Below are positions 10,708-20,005 of a DNA stretch of 64,000 nucleotides, piece by piece. Within the stretch, counting starts at the first letter, position 1; each line of letters starts with the position of its first letter. The stretch lies in contig JBPKMA010000007.1 of NCBI GenBank assembly GCA_051293835.1, positions 62,001 to 126,000 of the forward strand, given 5' to 3'. The position numbers and the translations under genes were made by a program. Under the pieces are notes generated by a model, which made no database searches, was not told where the DNA came from, and saw only the letters and a list, made by a program, of their open reading frames with translations. The DNA comes from DATLZU01 sp051293835. Its GTDB lineage: Bacteria > Nitrospirota > Nitrospiria > Nitrospirales > Nitrospiraceae.

Positions 10708-11778
10708 GTGGTTGAAACGAGCCTGAAGCTGGCGATCTCTCTGACGCAAATTGCCGCCGTGATGAGCGTGGTCCTGCTCACGGTCATGCTACTGACCCTG
10801 CTCGAACGAAAGGTGCTCGGCTGGATGCAGGATCGGATGGGCCCGATGGAGGTCGGTCCGTACGGCATCCTCCAGCCGATCGCGGACGGGATCAAGCTCT
10901 TCTTCAAAGAAGACATCATTCCCGCTGGCGCGAACAAATTCCTCTTCAGCGTGGCACCGATTCTCGCGCTGGTTCCGGCCTTGATCGGGTTCGCCGTCGT
11001 GCCGTTCGGCCCGAACCAGACGATGGAGCTCTTTGGAGTGCAGTTCAAACCGTTCGTCATCAGCGACATCAACATCGGGATCCTCTATATCCTGGCGTTC
11101 GCGTCGATCGGCGCCTATGGAATCATCCTCGGCGGATGGGCGTCCAACAGCAAGTATTCGCTGCTCGGGGGCCTGCGATCCGCCGCTCAGGTCATCAGTT
11201 ACGAGCTGAACGTGGGCTTGGCGATCGTCGGCGTGTTGCTTTTGGCCGGCTCCTTGAGTCTTGTCAAGATCACGGAAGCCCAGGCTGGCGGCTTCTGGAA
11301 CTGGTTCGTCTTCGCGCCGCCGTTCCCGCAGATCCTCGCGTTCGTCGTGTACATCATCTCCGCAGTGGCCGAGACCAACCGCGTGCCGTTCGATCTGCCG
11401 GAAGCCGAGAGCGAGCTGGTGGCGGGGTTTTTCACCGAATACAGCGGCATGCGGTTCGCTTTCTACTTTCTCGCCGAATATGCCAACATGATCCTGGTTT
11501 CCTGCGTCGCCGCGGCGTTGTTCCTTGGCGGCTGGAACGCGCCCTATCCGGGCACGATTCTGGCCCGGATCGGTTTGGAGCGCATGGCCTGGATGGAGAA
11601 CGTAGGCTGGTTCACCGTCAAGGTGTACTTTTTCCTGTTCCTGTTTTTCTGGCTGCGGGCCACGCTGCCGCGCCTGCGCTATGATCAACTGATGCGGTTC
11701 GGATGGAAGGTGATGTTGCCGATCGCGCTGGGCAACATTCTGGTGACGGCGATCGCAGCATACCTGTTCCCAAGATGA
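10708..11778 (+). CDS. nuoH: NADH-quinone oxidoreductase subunit H
   Basis: NuoH/ND1 is the membrane subunit that forms the quinone entry channel. The sequence shows about eight helices and the conserved LLERKVLGWMQDRMGP, GPYGILQPIADGIKLFFKED, NRVPFDLPEAESELVAGF and SGMRFAFYFLAEYAN segments. An open frame extends back to a GTG at 10645, but that start lies inside the 17-bp hairpin. The GTG at 10708 has GGAGG four bases upstream and begins just before helix 1, so it is preferred. Confidence 0.94.
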   Translation: MVETSLKLAISLTQIAAVMSVVLLTVMLLTLLERKVLGWMQDRMGPMEVGPYGILQPIADGIKLFFKEDIIPAGANKFLFSVAPILALVPALIGFAVVPFGPNQTMELFGVQFKPFVISDINIGILYILAFASIGAYGIILGGWASNSKYSLLGGLRSAAQVISYELNVGLAIVGVLLLAGSLSLVKITEAQAGGFWNWFVFAPPFPQILAFVVYIISAVAETNRVPFDLPEAESELVAGFFTEYSGMRFAFYFLAEYANMILVSCVAAALFLGGWNAPYPGTILARIGLERMAWMENVGWFTVKVYFFLFLFFWLRATLPRLRYDQLMRFGWKVMLPIALGNILVTAIAAYLFPR

Positions 11779-11857
11779 AGCAAGTAGCGAACAGCGAACA
11801 GCCGCGAGCTCTGCTCTGGCTTCCCTCTATCTATCACTATGCGCTCCCGGTTCAGTC

Positions 11858-12400
11858 ATGATGAAATTCAAACAGTGGCTCAAGACGATCACCTTTTACG
11901 AGATCCTGGTGGGCATGAAGGCCACGTTGACCCATTTGCTGCGCTACCGGCCGATTACCCTCCAGTACCCGCACGAAAAACGCATGTTGCCGGAGAGTTA
12001 CCGCGGCATGCTCGCGTTGCTGCGCTATGACGACGGCACGGAGAAATGCGTCGGGTGCGATCTCTGCGAAGCAGCCTGCCCTTCCCGGGTGATCCGGGTG
12101 GTCAGCGGCGAAATGCCGGGCGAACCCACCAAGCGATATGCGAAAGAATATTACATGGACATGACGCGCTGCCTGTTTTGCGGCCTGTGCGTTGATGCCT
12201 GCCCGGTGGACGCGCTGGGCATGACCCGCGAATTCGAGTGGGCGGTGTATGACAAACGTCAGCTCCTTCTGAACAAGGAGCAACTTCTCGCCATTGGCGA
12301 TCGCTCATTTCCCGTGCGGGAAAAGCGGCTGGAGCTGCAACACCCGAATGTGGCGTTCTTCAACGTCGCATTCAAACACGTGCCGCCAAAACCAACGTGA
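11858..12400 (+). CDS. nuoI: NADH-quinone oxidoreductase subunit I
   Basis: A 180-residue ferredoxin-like subunit that carries clusters N6a and N6b and passes electrons to NuoB. Two complete 4Fe-4S motifs are visible: CVGCDLCEAACPSRVI and CLFCGLCVDACPVDAL. The N-terminal amphipathic helix and RYRPITLQYPHEKRMLPESY are typical. ATG codons at 11858 and 11861 are adjacent. The spacer after nuoH contains the word repeat GCGAACAGCGAACAGC. Confidence 0.95.
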   Translation: MMKFKQWLKTITFYEILVGMKATLTHLLRYRPITLQYPHEKRMLPESYRGMLALLRYDDGTEKCVGCDLCEAACPSRVIRVVSGEMPGEPTKRYAKEYYMDMTRCLFCGLCVDACPVDALGMTREFEWAVYDKRQLLLNKEQLLAIGDRSFPVREKRLELQHPNVAFFNVAFKHVPPKPT

Positions 12401-12507
12401 GCCAAACTCTCCTCGCCCTCGCTTGAGGTCACTACACAGAGGCGAATGGGGCGGAAGCGGTCCGGTGCGTTGACTTCCGGACTGTGCAAGACTGGAGGCT
12501 GCGTCCG

Positions 12508-13068
12508 TTGAATCAGTTCTGCTTTTTTTATTTCGCCGGCGTCATCGCGCTGACCTCGGTCCTCGTCGTCACGCTGCGCAATCCCGTCTATAGCGCCCTC
12601 TCTCTCCTGATCATGTTTTTTCACGTCGCGGGTCTCTATGTCACCCTGCATGCGGAGTTTCTTGCCGCGGTGCAGATCATCGTGTATGCCGGCGCGATTC
12701 TCGTGCTCTATCTCTTCGTCGTCATGCTGTTGAACGTCAAGCGCGAGGATCGTTACCACGCGCAATTGCCGGTCGCGGCTTTGCTGGGGTTGACGTTTCT
12801 GACAACGGTGCTGCTCACAGCAGTCAGTCTTCGCGACGCCGGCGTTCACACGGAGACGGCCGACAGCGCCGCCGGGACGCCTGGGAACACGGAGACAATC
12901 GGCCGAGCACTGTATTCGATGTATCTGTTCCCCTTCGAGGTGGCCTCGCTTATCCTGCTGGTCGCCATGATCGGCGCGATCCTCCTCGCAAAGCGGGACT
13001 TGTTCGAGAGGCGCGAAACCGTGGAGCGTGGAGTGTCTCTCGCGAGACGAGACAGAGGAGTTTCGTGA
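12508..13068 (+). CDS. nuoJ: NADH-quinone oxidoreductase subunit J
   Basis: NuoJ/ND6 is a membrane-arm subunit. Five helices are visible, with RNPVYSALSLLIMFFHVAGLY and the conserved VQIIVYAGAILVLYLFVVML helix that carries the pi-bulge in known structures. The frame is open from a GTG at 12484, but GGAGG sits eight bases before the TTG at 12508, and that start gives an N-terminus (NQFCFFYFAGVIAL) matching the family, so TTG is preferred. The stop overlaps the nuoK start by one base (TGATG), suggesting translational coupling. Confidence 0.92.
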   Translation: MNQFCFFYFAGVIALTSVLVVTLRNPVYSALSLLIMFFHVAGLYVTLHAEFLAAVQIIVYAGAILVLYLFVVMLLNVKREDRYHAQLPVAALLGLTFLTTVLLTAVSLRDAGVHTETADSAAGTPGNTETIGRALYSMYLFPFEVASLILLVAMIGAILLAKRDLFERRETVERGVSLARRDRGVS

Positions 13069-13370
13069 TGATTCCCCTTTCCTATTACGTGATCCTCAGC
13101 GCCTTCGTGTTCATCACCGGCGTGGTAGGCGTGCTGATCCGGCGGAATATCATCATCATTCTGCTGTCCGTGGAGCTGATGCTGAACGCCACGAACATCA
13201 ACTTTGTGGCCTTCTCGCATTATCTCCAGAACGTGGCCGGCCAGGTGTTCGTCTTTTTTGCGCTGACGGTCGCGGCGGCCGAGGTCGCCGTCGGCCTGGC
13301 AATCATCATCGCGCTCTACCGCTCCAAGTCGAGCATCAACGTGGATGAGTTCCAGTTGTTAAAGTGGTGA
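13068..13370 (+). CDS. nuoK: NADH-quinone oxidoreductase subunit K
   Basis: A ~100-residue, three-helix membrane subunit related to MrpC. The proton-path glutamates are visible in VELMLNATNINFVAFS and in AAAEVAVGLAIIIALYR. ATG at 13068 is preferred because GAGGAG ends at 13060, seven bases upstream. A GTG at 13065 in the same frame is the alternative and would overlap nuoJ by four bases. Confidence 0.95.
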   Translation: MIPLSYYVILSAFVFITGVVGVLIRRNIIIILLSVELMLNATNINFVAFSHYLQNVAGQVFVFFALTVAAAEVAVGLAIIIALYRSKSSINVDEFQLLKW

Positions 13371-13466
13371 AGACACCGTTGGTCAACAGTAATGAACCGA
13401 ACACCGGCTTTCAGAGCATCATCTTTCATTGTTGGCCAATGACTCTTGACCATTGACCCATTACCT

Positions 13467-15365
13467 ATGCTCTACGTCCTGATCCCACTTTTCCCCTTCG
13501 CCGCGTTCCTGGTGCTCGGTCTGGCCGGTCACTGGATCAGAGAACGGGCGCACCTCGTGGCCGTGCCGGCCGTCCTCGGCTCGCTCGTGCTCTCCCTTAT
13601 TGCGTTCATGAACGTGGCCGAAGGCGACCGGATTTCGGTTCCGCTGTACACCTGGATTGATTCGGGCGAACTGGACGTCCGCCTGGGCCTGTTCATCGAC
13701 CGGCTGACCGCCGCCATGCTGTTGCTCGTGACGATCGTCAGCTCCCTGGTGCACGTTTACACCATCGGGTACATGCACGGCGAGAAGGGATATGCACGCT
13801 TTTTCGCCTACATTGCCCTCTTCACCTTCTCCATGCTGATGCTGGTGATGGCCGACAACCTCCTCCAATTGTTCATCTTCTGGGAGGCGGTCGGGTTGTG
13901 CTCTTATCTGCTCATTGGCCACTGGTATGAGCGGCCGGTCGCCTGCGCTGCGGCGACCAAGGCCTTCATCGTCAACCGGGTCGGCGACTTCGGGTTTTTG
14001 CTCGGGCTTCTGGTGATCATCTACAACTTTGGCTCGTTGGACTATCGACAGGTGTTCGCTCAAGCGCCGAGCTTCGTCGGCGACATGATGAACCTGCTCC
14101 GTCCATTTGGAGGAACGTGGGAAGTCTCCACGCTCACTGTGATCTGTCTTCTGTTGTTCGCCGGCGCGGTCGGCAAATCGGCGCAGGTTCCGCTGCACGT
14201 TTGGCTCCCCGACGCGATGGAAGGCCCGACGCCGATCTCGGCCCTGATCCATGCGGCCACGATGGTGACCGCCGGCGTGTTCATGGTCGCCAGGCTAGCG
14301 CCGCTGTATCACCTCTCGCCGGTCGCAATGGACCTAGTGGCGGTGGTCGGGGCCCTCACGATGGTCCTCGGCGCGACCGTCGCGTTGACGCAGACCGACA
14401 TCAAGCGAATCGTCGCCTACTCGACCGTGAGCCAACTCGGTTACATGATGATGGCCTGCGGTCTGGGCGCTTATGCGGCCGGAATCTATCACCTGCTCAC
14501 GCACGGCGCGTTCAAGGCGCTCCTGTTCCTAGGCTGCGGCTCGGTGATCATCGCGCTGCATCACGAACAGGACATGCGGCGCATGGGCGGACTCAAAGAC
14601 AAGCTACCGATCACCTACTGGACCTTCGTCATCGGCTCACTGGCGCTGGCGGGCTTTCCGCTCACTGCCGGCTTCTTCAGCAAGGACGCATTGCTGCTGG
14701 CGTCGTGGTCGTCAGGAACGTTGGGCCAAACGCTCACCGTCTTCGGGCTGCTCACGACGCTTTTGACCGCGTTCTATAGTTTCCGTCTTGTCTTCGTGAC
14801 GTTTTGGGGCCCGTCGCGTATCGATCCCCATCTGATCGGCCGAATCCATGAACCGTCCAAGACGATGACGGTGCCCTTGCTTATCCTAGCTGCACTCAGC
14901 GTGATCACCGGCTACTTGGGTATTCCTGAATTTTTGACGCCGATCTTTCCCGGCGGCGGAGAGGCCAGCCGTCACGGCGGAGCCGCCGCAAACGGCATCA
15001 TGGCCGTGGCGACGCTGATGGCGCTGACTGGCATCGCGGCGGCCTATTACGTTTATGTAAAAGAGCCCGGGCTGCCAGATCGGCTGGCCGCACGCTGGGA
15101 ACGGGCCTATCGGCTCTCGGCCAACAAATGGTACGTGGACGAGCTTTACTACGCGACCGTCGTGCGCCCCACCTTCTCGCTCGCCGACGGCCTGTGGAAA
15201 CAGGTGGACGTCGCGATCATCGACGGAGCGGTGAACGGGGTCGCGCGCGTGATCGCCTGGGGCGGATGGCTGTTGCGCCTCATCCAGAGTGGGCAGACCC
15301 AACATTACGCGCTGGGCATGACAGCTGGCGCGGTGCTGTTGTTGACGGTGTACCTGTTTTTTTAA
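13467..15365 (+). CDS. nuoL: NADH-quinone oxidoreductase subunit L
   Basis: The largest antiporter-like proton-pumping subunit of complex I. It shows the YMHGEKGYARFFAYIALFTFSMLMLV and FWEAVGLCSYLLIGHWYE motifs, LHVWLPDAMEGPTPISALIHAATMVTAGV with its lysine and histidine relay, and the long C-terminal extension containing the lateral helix. The frame is open from a TTG at 13446, but the family start is the ATG at 13467 (MLYVLIPLFPFAAFL). The 96-base spacer after nuoK contains GGTCAACAGTAATG and a loosely complementary CATTGTTGGCCAATG...TTGACC segment. Confidence 0.95.
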   Translation: MLYVLIPLFPFAAFLVLGLAGHWIRERAHLVAVPAVLGSLVLSLIAFMNVAEGDRISVPLYTWIDSGELDVRLGLFIDRLTAAMLLLVTIVSSLVHVYTIGYMHGEKGYARFFAYIALFTFSMLMLVMADNLLQLFIFWEAVGLCSYLLIGHWYERPVACAAATKAFIVNRVGDFGFLLGLLVIIYNFGSLDYRQVFAQAPSFVGDMMNLLRPFGGTWEVSTLTVICLLLFAGAVGKSAQVPLHVWLPDAMEGPTPISALIHAATMVTAGVFMVARLAPLYHLSPVAMDLVAVVGALTMVLGATVALTQTDIKRIVAYSTVSQLGYMMMACGLGAYAAGIYHLLTHGAFKALLFLGCGSVIIALHHEQDMRRMGGLKDKLPITYWTFVIGSLALAGFPLTAGFFSKDALLLASWSSGTLGQTLTVFGLLTTLLTAFYSFRLVFVTFWGPSRIDPHLIGRIHEPSKTMTVPLLILAALSVITGYLGIPEFLTPIFPGGGEASRHGGAAANGIMAVATLMALTGIAAAYYVYVKEPGLPDRLAARWERAYRLSANKWYVDELYYATVVRPTFSLADGLWKQVDVAIIDGAVNGVARVIAWGGWLLRLIQSGQTQHYALGMTAGAVLLLTVYLFF

Positions 15366-15465
15366 CGGCGGATGGCGAATGCGCAAAGAACGGCAGCATA
15401 CAGTGGAAGCGCGATTGCATGCCGTCGGCTTTCAGCGCGAACCCCGTTAGCTCTTCGGTAACCGG

Positions 15466-17055
15466 ATGAGCGAGGCAAGCCCTCAGAGCGCGTTCCCCTG
15501 GCTGACCATCCTGGTGTTCCTCCCCCTTGTCGGCGCCGTGTTCGTGTGTCTCGTTAAGGAGACCGCAGTTCGCTGGACGGCATTGGCGGCAACGGTCGTC
15601 GACTTACTGGTGGCGTTGCCCGTTTGGTTTCAATTCGATCCCGCTGTGCCGGGCATGCAGTTCACCGAGCACGTCTCCTGGATCGCGTCCCCTCCAATCA
15701 GTTATCGGTTGGGGGTGGACGGCATCAGCTTGCCGCTGGTGCTCATGACCGCTCTCTTGATGCCGCTCTGCGTGCTTGCCTCCTGGCGGGCGATCGAGGC
15801 CCAGGTCCGCAGCTTCATGGCCGCCATGCTGGTCATGGAAGCGGCGATGCTCGGCGTCTTCGTCGCGCTCGACTTCGTGCTGTTCTACATCTTCTGGGAA
15901 GTGATGCTGATCCCGATGTATCTCCTGATCGGCGTCTGGGGCGGTCCGAACCGACTGTATGCGGCCATCAAGTTTTTCCTCTACACCCTGGCTGGCAGCG
16001 TCCTGTTGCTGGTTGCGATCATCGTTCTCTATTTTCAGGGCGGCCACACGTTCGACATCCTCGCGCTCGCTCGGCGCCCTTACAACGCCTCGCTCCAGAC
16101 TTGGCTGTTCCTCGCCTTCTTCGCCGCTTTTGCGGTCAAGGTGCCGATGTTCCCGTTTCATACCTGGCTGCCCGACGCTCACGTCGAAGCACCCACCGCC
16201 GGCAGCGTGATTCTGGCCAGTGTCCTGCTGAAGATGGGCACATACGGCTTCCTGCGCTTTTCACTTCCCATGCTGCCGGATGCGACAGCGACGTTCACCC
16301 CGCTTATGATTGCGCTTTCAATCACGGCGATCATCTACGGTGCCTACATGGCGCTGGCACAGGCCGACCTGAAGAAGCTCATCGCCTATTCCAGCATCAG
16401 TCATATGGGGTTCGTCACACTCGGCATCTTCGTCTTGAACCACCAAGGTATCGAGGGCGCAGTGCTGCAGATGGTCAATCACGGCATCACCACCGGCGCG
16501 TTATTCTTGTGCGTCGGCGCCGTCTACGAGCGGACGCACAGCCGGATGATCGCAGATAACGTGGGACTGGCTGGCCCCATGCCGCGTTACGCCACCCTGT
16601 TGGTGATCTTTGCACTCTCGTCGCTCGGCCTGCCGGGCACGAACAGCTTCGTCGGCGAATTTCTCGTCCTTGTCGGAGCTTTCCTCTGGAATAAGATCGC
16701 GGCCGGCCTGGCTGCGCTCGGCGTCATTCTGGCCGCAGTCTATATGCTGTGGATGGTCCAGCGAGTGGCATTCGGTATGCCGGCCGATCGCCACACCTGC
16801 CGACTGGTCGATTTGAACCCGCGCGAGATGGTCGTCTTCGCGCCGTTGGTCGCGCTGGTGTTTTGGATCGGCGTATTCCCGAGCCCCCTTCTCATGAGAA
16901 TGCACGCCAGCGTCAATGAACTGGTTGAACGAGTCGAAACAGGGAACCAGGAACCAGAGGCGAGTGCCAATCGGGATGAGGACTCGGAGCCGCACGCTGC
17001 AGCTCTCCCACTCGCCTCTCACCTCGCTCCTCATGCCCGGGAGAGTCGTCCATGA
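15466..17055 (+). CDS. nuoM: NADH-quinone oxidoreductase subunit M
   Basis: Second antiporter-like proton-pumping subunit, ~14 helices, with YIFWEVMLIPMYLLIGVWGG (key glutamate), FHTWLPDAHVEAPTAGSVIL and the YSSISHMGFVTLGIF segment. ATG at 15466 is the natural start. The last ~50 residues after the final helix are hydrophilic and unlike NuoM. They are encoded by DNA resembling this genome's spacer words (CTCGCCTCTCACCTCGCTCC, about 17011-17030), so the original stop seems to have been lost and the frame runs into spacer sequence. The stop overlaps nuoN by four bases (ATGA). Confidence 0.94.
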   Translation: MSEASPQSAFPWLTILVFLPLVGAVFVCLVKETAVRWTALAATVVDLLVALPVWFQFDPAVPGMQFTEHVSWIASPPISYRLGVDGISLPLVLMTALLMPLCVLASWRAIEAQVRSFMAAMLVMEAAMLGVFVALDFVLFYIFWEVMLIPMYLLIGVWGGPNRLYAAIKFFLYTLAGSVLLLVAIIVLYFQGGHTFDILALARRPYNASLQTWLFLAFFAAFAVKVPMFPFHTWLPDAHVEAPTAGSVILASVLLKMGTYGFLRFSLPMLPDATATFTPLMIALSITAIIYGAYMALAQADLKKLIAYSSISHMGFVTLGIFVLNHQGIEGAVLQMVNHGITTGALFLCVGAVYERTHSRMIADNVGLAGPMPRYATLLVIFALSSLGLPGTNSFVGEFLVLVGAFLWNKIAAGLAALGVILAAVYMLWMVQRVAFGMPADRHTCRLVDLNPREMVVFAPLVALVFWIGVFPSPLLMRMHASVNELVERVETGNQEPEASANRDEDSEPHAAALPLASHLAPHARESRP

Positions 17056-18527
17056 CGCTTCTTTCCAGCGACCTCACCGCGATTCTCCCCGAACTGGTCG
17101 TCGTCGCCGCGGCTTGTCTCGTGCTCGGGCTGGACCCGATCATCTCCGCGTCGAAGAAAGACGCATTGGCGTGGCTGAGTCTCGGCTCCCTGGTGATTTG
17201 TCTGGGCTTCACCGCCTCCCACATGGGCGACCGGACGACCGCGTTCAGCGACCTGGTGATCATCGATCCGTACGCCTGCTTCTGGAAGCTGCTGTTGTAC
17301 CTGGTGACGGGGCTGACCATTTTGCTGTCGTTCGCCTACCTCAAAGAGGAGCGTCTCCACCTCGGCGAATATTACGGCTTCATCCTGTTGGCGCTGTCCG
17401 GCATGATGGTCATGGTGTCGGCTGCCGATCTGCTGACCATTTATCTCGGCACCGAACTGATGTCGCTCTCGCTGTACGTCCTGGCCGGACTCAAGCGATC
17501 CGAGCCGCGCTCCCTCGAAGCTTCGGCCAAATATTTCGTGCTGGGCGCCTTTTCCTCTGGCCTGCTCCTGTACGGCATTTCGCTGCTTTTCGGTGCGGCG
17601 GGCGGCACCAGGCTCTCCGTCATCGCCGGCGCCGTGGCGGCACGGGGACTCGATGACCCGGTCCTCTTGTTGGCGATGGTCCTGTTGGTGGTCGGCTTCG
17701 GCTTCAAGCTCGCCGTGGTGCCATTCCACATGTGGACGCCCGACGTCTACGAAGGCGCGCCGACCTCCGTCACCGCTTTCATGGCCGTGGCCTCCAAGGC
17801 AGCGAGTTTCGGCGCGTTTCTCCGGGTGTTCGTGGAAGGGCTGGGCGGCCTCAAAACGAACTGGCAGCCCCTGTTTTTGGCTGTGTGCCTTGCCACGTTG
17901 GTCCTCGGCAACGTGGTCGCGATCGTTCAAACCAATATCAAGCGCATGCTCGCGTACTCGAGCATCGCGCACGCCGGCTATGCCCTGATCGGCCTGGTCG
18001 CGGCCGGGCGGGCGGCCGATGGTGGCAGCGCCGCCGGCCTGGCCAGCATCATGCTCTATCTCGCCGTCTACGCCTTCATGACCCTGGGCGCTTTCGCCGT
18101 CGTCGCGATGATGCGTAAGGGTGGGCTGGAGGGAGAAGAGATCGAGGATTTCACGGGTTTGGCCAAGCGGCAGCCGGCGGCGGCGCTGCTCATGCTGGTG
18201 TTCATGGTCTCGCTTGCCGGCATCCCCCCGACGGCTGGCTTTATCGGAAAATTCTACCTGTTCATGGCGGCAGTCGACAGTGGGCTGGCGTGGCTGGCCG
18301 TGGTTGCCCTGCTTTTCGCCGCCGTGTCTGCCTACTATTATCTGCGCGTGGTGATGGTCATGTACATGCGGGAGCCTGAACCGGGCACCGCCCCAGCGCC
18401 GCGCCTGATCGCCTCGCCGGCGCTCTCCATCGTCCTCGCCTGCGCAATCGCCGGCGTTGTGCTCTTGGGCCTGTTCCCCAATCCTCTTGTCTCCCTGACC
18501 ACCCAAGCCGTCCTTGTCTTGAAGTAG
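17052..18527 (+). CDS. nuoN: NADH-quinone oxidoreductase subunit N
   Basis: Third antiporter-like subunit and last gene of the operon, 491 residues with ~14 helices. Visible family features are IYLGTELMSLSLYVLAG, VVPFHMWTPDVYEGAPTSVTAFMAV, RMLAYSSIAHAGYALIGLVA and GIPPTAGFIGKFYLFMAAV. The ATG overlaps the nuoM stop, so the pair is translationally coupled. After nuoN comes decayed sequence, which marks the end of the operon; no clear intrinsic terminator is visible. Confidence 0.95.
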   Translation: MTLLSSDLTAILPELVVVAAACLVLGLDPIISASKKDALAWLSLGSLVICLGFTASHMGDRTTAFSDLVIIDPYACFWKLLLYLVTGLTILLSFAYLKEERLHLGEYYGFILLALSGMMVMVSAADLLTIYLGTELMSLSLYVLAGLKRSEPRSLEASAKYFVLGAFSSGLLLYGISLLFGAAGGTRLSVIAGAVAARGLDDPVLLLAMVLLVVGFGFKLAVVPFHMWTPDVYEGAPTSVTAFMAVASKAASFGAFLRVFVEGLGGLKTNWQPLFLAVCLATLVLGNVVAIVQTNIKRMLAYSSIAHAGYALIGLVAAGRAADGGSAAGLASIMLYLAVYAFMTLGAFAVVAMMRKGGLEGEEIEDFTGLAKRQPAAALLMLVFMVSLAGIPPTAGFIGKFYLFMAAVDSGLAWLAVVALLFAAVSAYYYLRVVMVMYMREPEPGTAPAPRLIASPALSIVLACAIAGVVLLGLFPNPLVSLTTQAVLVLK

Positions 18528-18639
18528 CCGTCCTGTTCGTGTCTTGCATCGTTCATGCATACACCGCAATCGTAGTACGCTCGGAGCGTCAACGCGGGAG
18601 CTTCCGGGAAAGGATGATCCGGCCGCTGCGCTTTATGTT

Positions 18640-19204
18640 CGGCGGAGCGTTTTGCTCGCCTTCGCCTGGTTCGGCACCTTGGTGTTCATCGAAATCGATT
18701 ACACGATCAACGTGGTGTTCGGATCGTCCCAGCACCGCCACCGATCATTTCCACCATTGTCGCCGTTGTCCTGTTCCGCGCTATCGAGCTGCTGCTGATC
18801 GGGATCTATGTGGCGACCTAGACCATCGACACCTTCGTCGCCCATGCGACCCGCTCGTGGAGCCTCGATTTGGTCGCGGTGCACGACTTCGTCCTCAGCT
18901 CCATGCTGCCCTTCATCCTAAGCTCGGCAGCGGTGACCTGCCTCGCCCGCTCCTTGCCCCGACAACGCCCCAGCCTGCGAGACACCGCAACGGCGGAGCC
19001 GTGCTCAGCCTGCTCCGGGGCCTGGCGAAAGTCCTGTTTGTCGCCTACGGCGGTCAGGCGACGATTTACGGCCGCCGGTATGGCTCGCTCCTGGACGTCC
19101 TCCTTTTTCTGCTCTGGGTGTCCTATTCGGCCAGTCTGTTGCTGTTCGGTGCCGTCATTGCCCGTCAGCTCCAACTTTGCGCGATCCCGCCTTCCTCACC
19201 CTAA
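18640..19204 (+). pseudogene. Decayed YihY/BrkB-family membrane protein gene
   Basis: Three frames together give pieces of a YihY/BrkB-type inner-membrane protein. First is a hydrophobic LLAFAWFGTLVFIEIDYT piece, then FRAIELLLIGIYVAT followed by an in-frame TAG near 18820. Next, SSMLPFILSSAAVTCLARSL runs into PRQRPSLRD, and finally, in a third frame, LRGLAKVLFVAYGGQATIYG, RRYGSLLDVLLFLLWVSYSA and SLLLFGAVIARQL. The last piece matches the typical family C-terminus (YGSL...LLLWVYYSA..LLFGA). At least two frameshifts and one stop are needed, so no full-length protein is made. The N-terminal boundary is approximate. Confidence 0.5.
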
Positions 19205-19350
19205 TTCTTAAATTCTTATTCGCTGCGGACCAGCGCCCCCAAGCCGGCTTGCTCCGTGTTTCCCGACTTGCCGCCTTCCAGCCTTTTTCTGGCGCGGATA
19301 CGGGTTCGCGGATAGATGGACCTCGCTCTCGGGAATCGAGCGGCGTCCTC

Positions 19351-19661
19351 ATGCTGGAAATCGTGAATCGGGAGTTCCTGCTCTTCGCGGGATCATCATT
19401 GGATTTGGATTCGTCGCCGCTGTCCTGTCGTTCAGGGACAAGTTGTTGACGATCCAGGATCGGCTGCAGCAGGCCAAGGCAAACAAGCAGATAGTCATCG
19501 AAAGCCGCGCCCAAGAAAAGTCGATCTCCCGCACGGAAACGGTCAGCGCAAAAATCCTGGAAGGCAAGACCCTGAGCGCAGCGATCGCTCTGGTCGTCCT
19601 GAAGTACGGCTATCCACTCTCCGAGTGGGAATTGATGCACGGCGGGAGACTAGGATCATGA
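19351..19661 (+). pseudogene. Small membrane/coiled-coil protein gene with one frameshift
   Basis: The ATG at 19351 starts MLEIVNREFLLFAG. One inserted base near 19390 would join it to IIIGFGFVAAVLSFRDKLLT and a charged helical tail (IQDRLQQAKANKQIVIESRA, ending ELMHGGRLGS). The combined product would be a ~103-residue protein with one N-terminal membrane helix and a coiled-coil-like region. No family is recognised. The stop overlaps the next ATG by four bases (ATGA), which argues that both were once a real gene pair. Confidence 0.4.
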
Positions 19662-19975
19662 TCATCGGGGGCTACGTCGCGTTGCGCTACTGGGGACCTG
19701 GGAAATCGGGCCTGCGCGAAGCGCGACTGCAACGCGCGCAGTGCTATGCGAAGGCGTTGAAACCGATCAACCGCCAATCGTCGCATGAATTCTGCCGACG
19801 GCTGACCTTCGCGACGTTAATCGCTAGCTTGCTGTTTGCGCTCTTCCTCCCCATCTTGCTGGTGGTTTTCTACCAACTCGCCTTCTTCTGTGTCGCTTAC
19901 GGCCTTTTGCTCGCCGTCCATCTTGTGCCCGTGGCGAGCGCGCAAAACCTCTCGGTCGCACGGGCGGATGACTGA
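19658..19975 (+). CDS. Small hypothetical membrane protein
   Basis: A 105-residue frame from the ATG at 19658 with a short N-terminal hydrophobic stretch (MIIGGYVALRYWG), a basic middle part (GLREARLQRAQCYAKALK) and two closely spaced membrane helices (FATLIASLLFALFLPILLVV, FYQLAFFCVAYGLLLAVHLV). It overlaps the preceding frameshifted gene by four bases. I do not recognise the family. It may be part of the same decaying block as yihY and may no longer be expressed. Confidence 0.4.
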   Translation: MIIGGYVALRYWGPGKSGLREARLQRAQCYAKALKPINRQSSHEFCRRLTFATLIASLLFALFLPILLVVFYQLAFFCVAYGLLLAVHLVPVASAQNLSVARADD

Positions 19976-20005
19976 CCGTGAAAGGGACAAAAGAAGGGCT
20001 TTGCT

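Noticed and set aside
17031..18569. 512-codon minus-strand open frame over nuoN
   Set aside because: Composition is extremely rich in His, Gln, Arg and Asp with no domain; nuoN on the other strand is certain.
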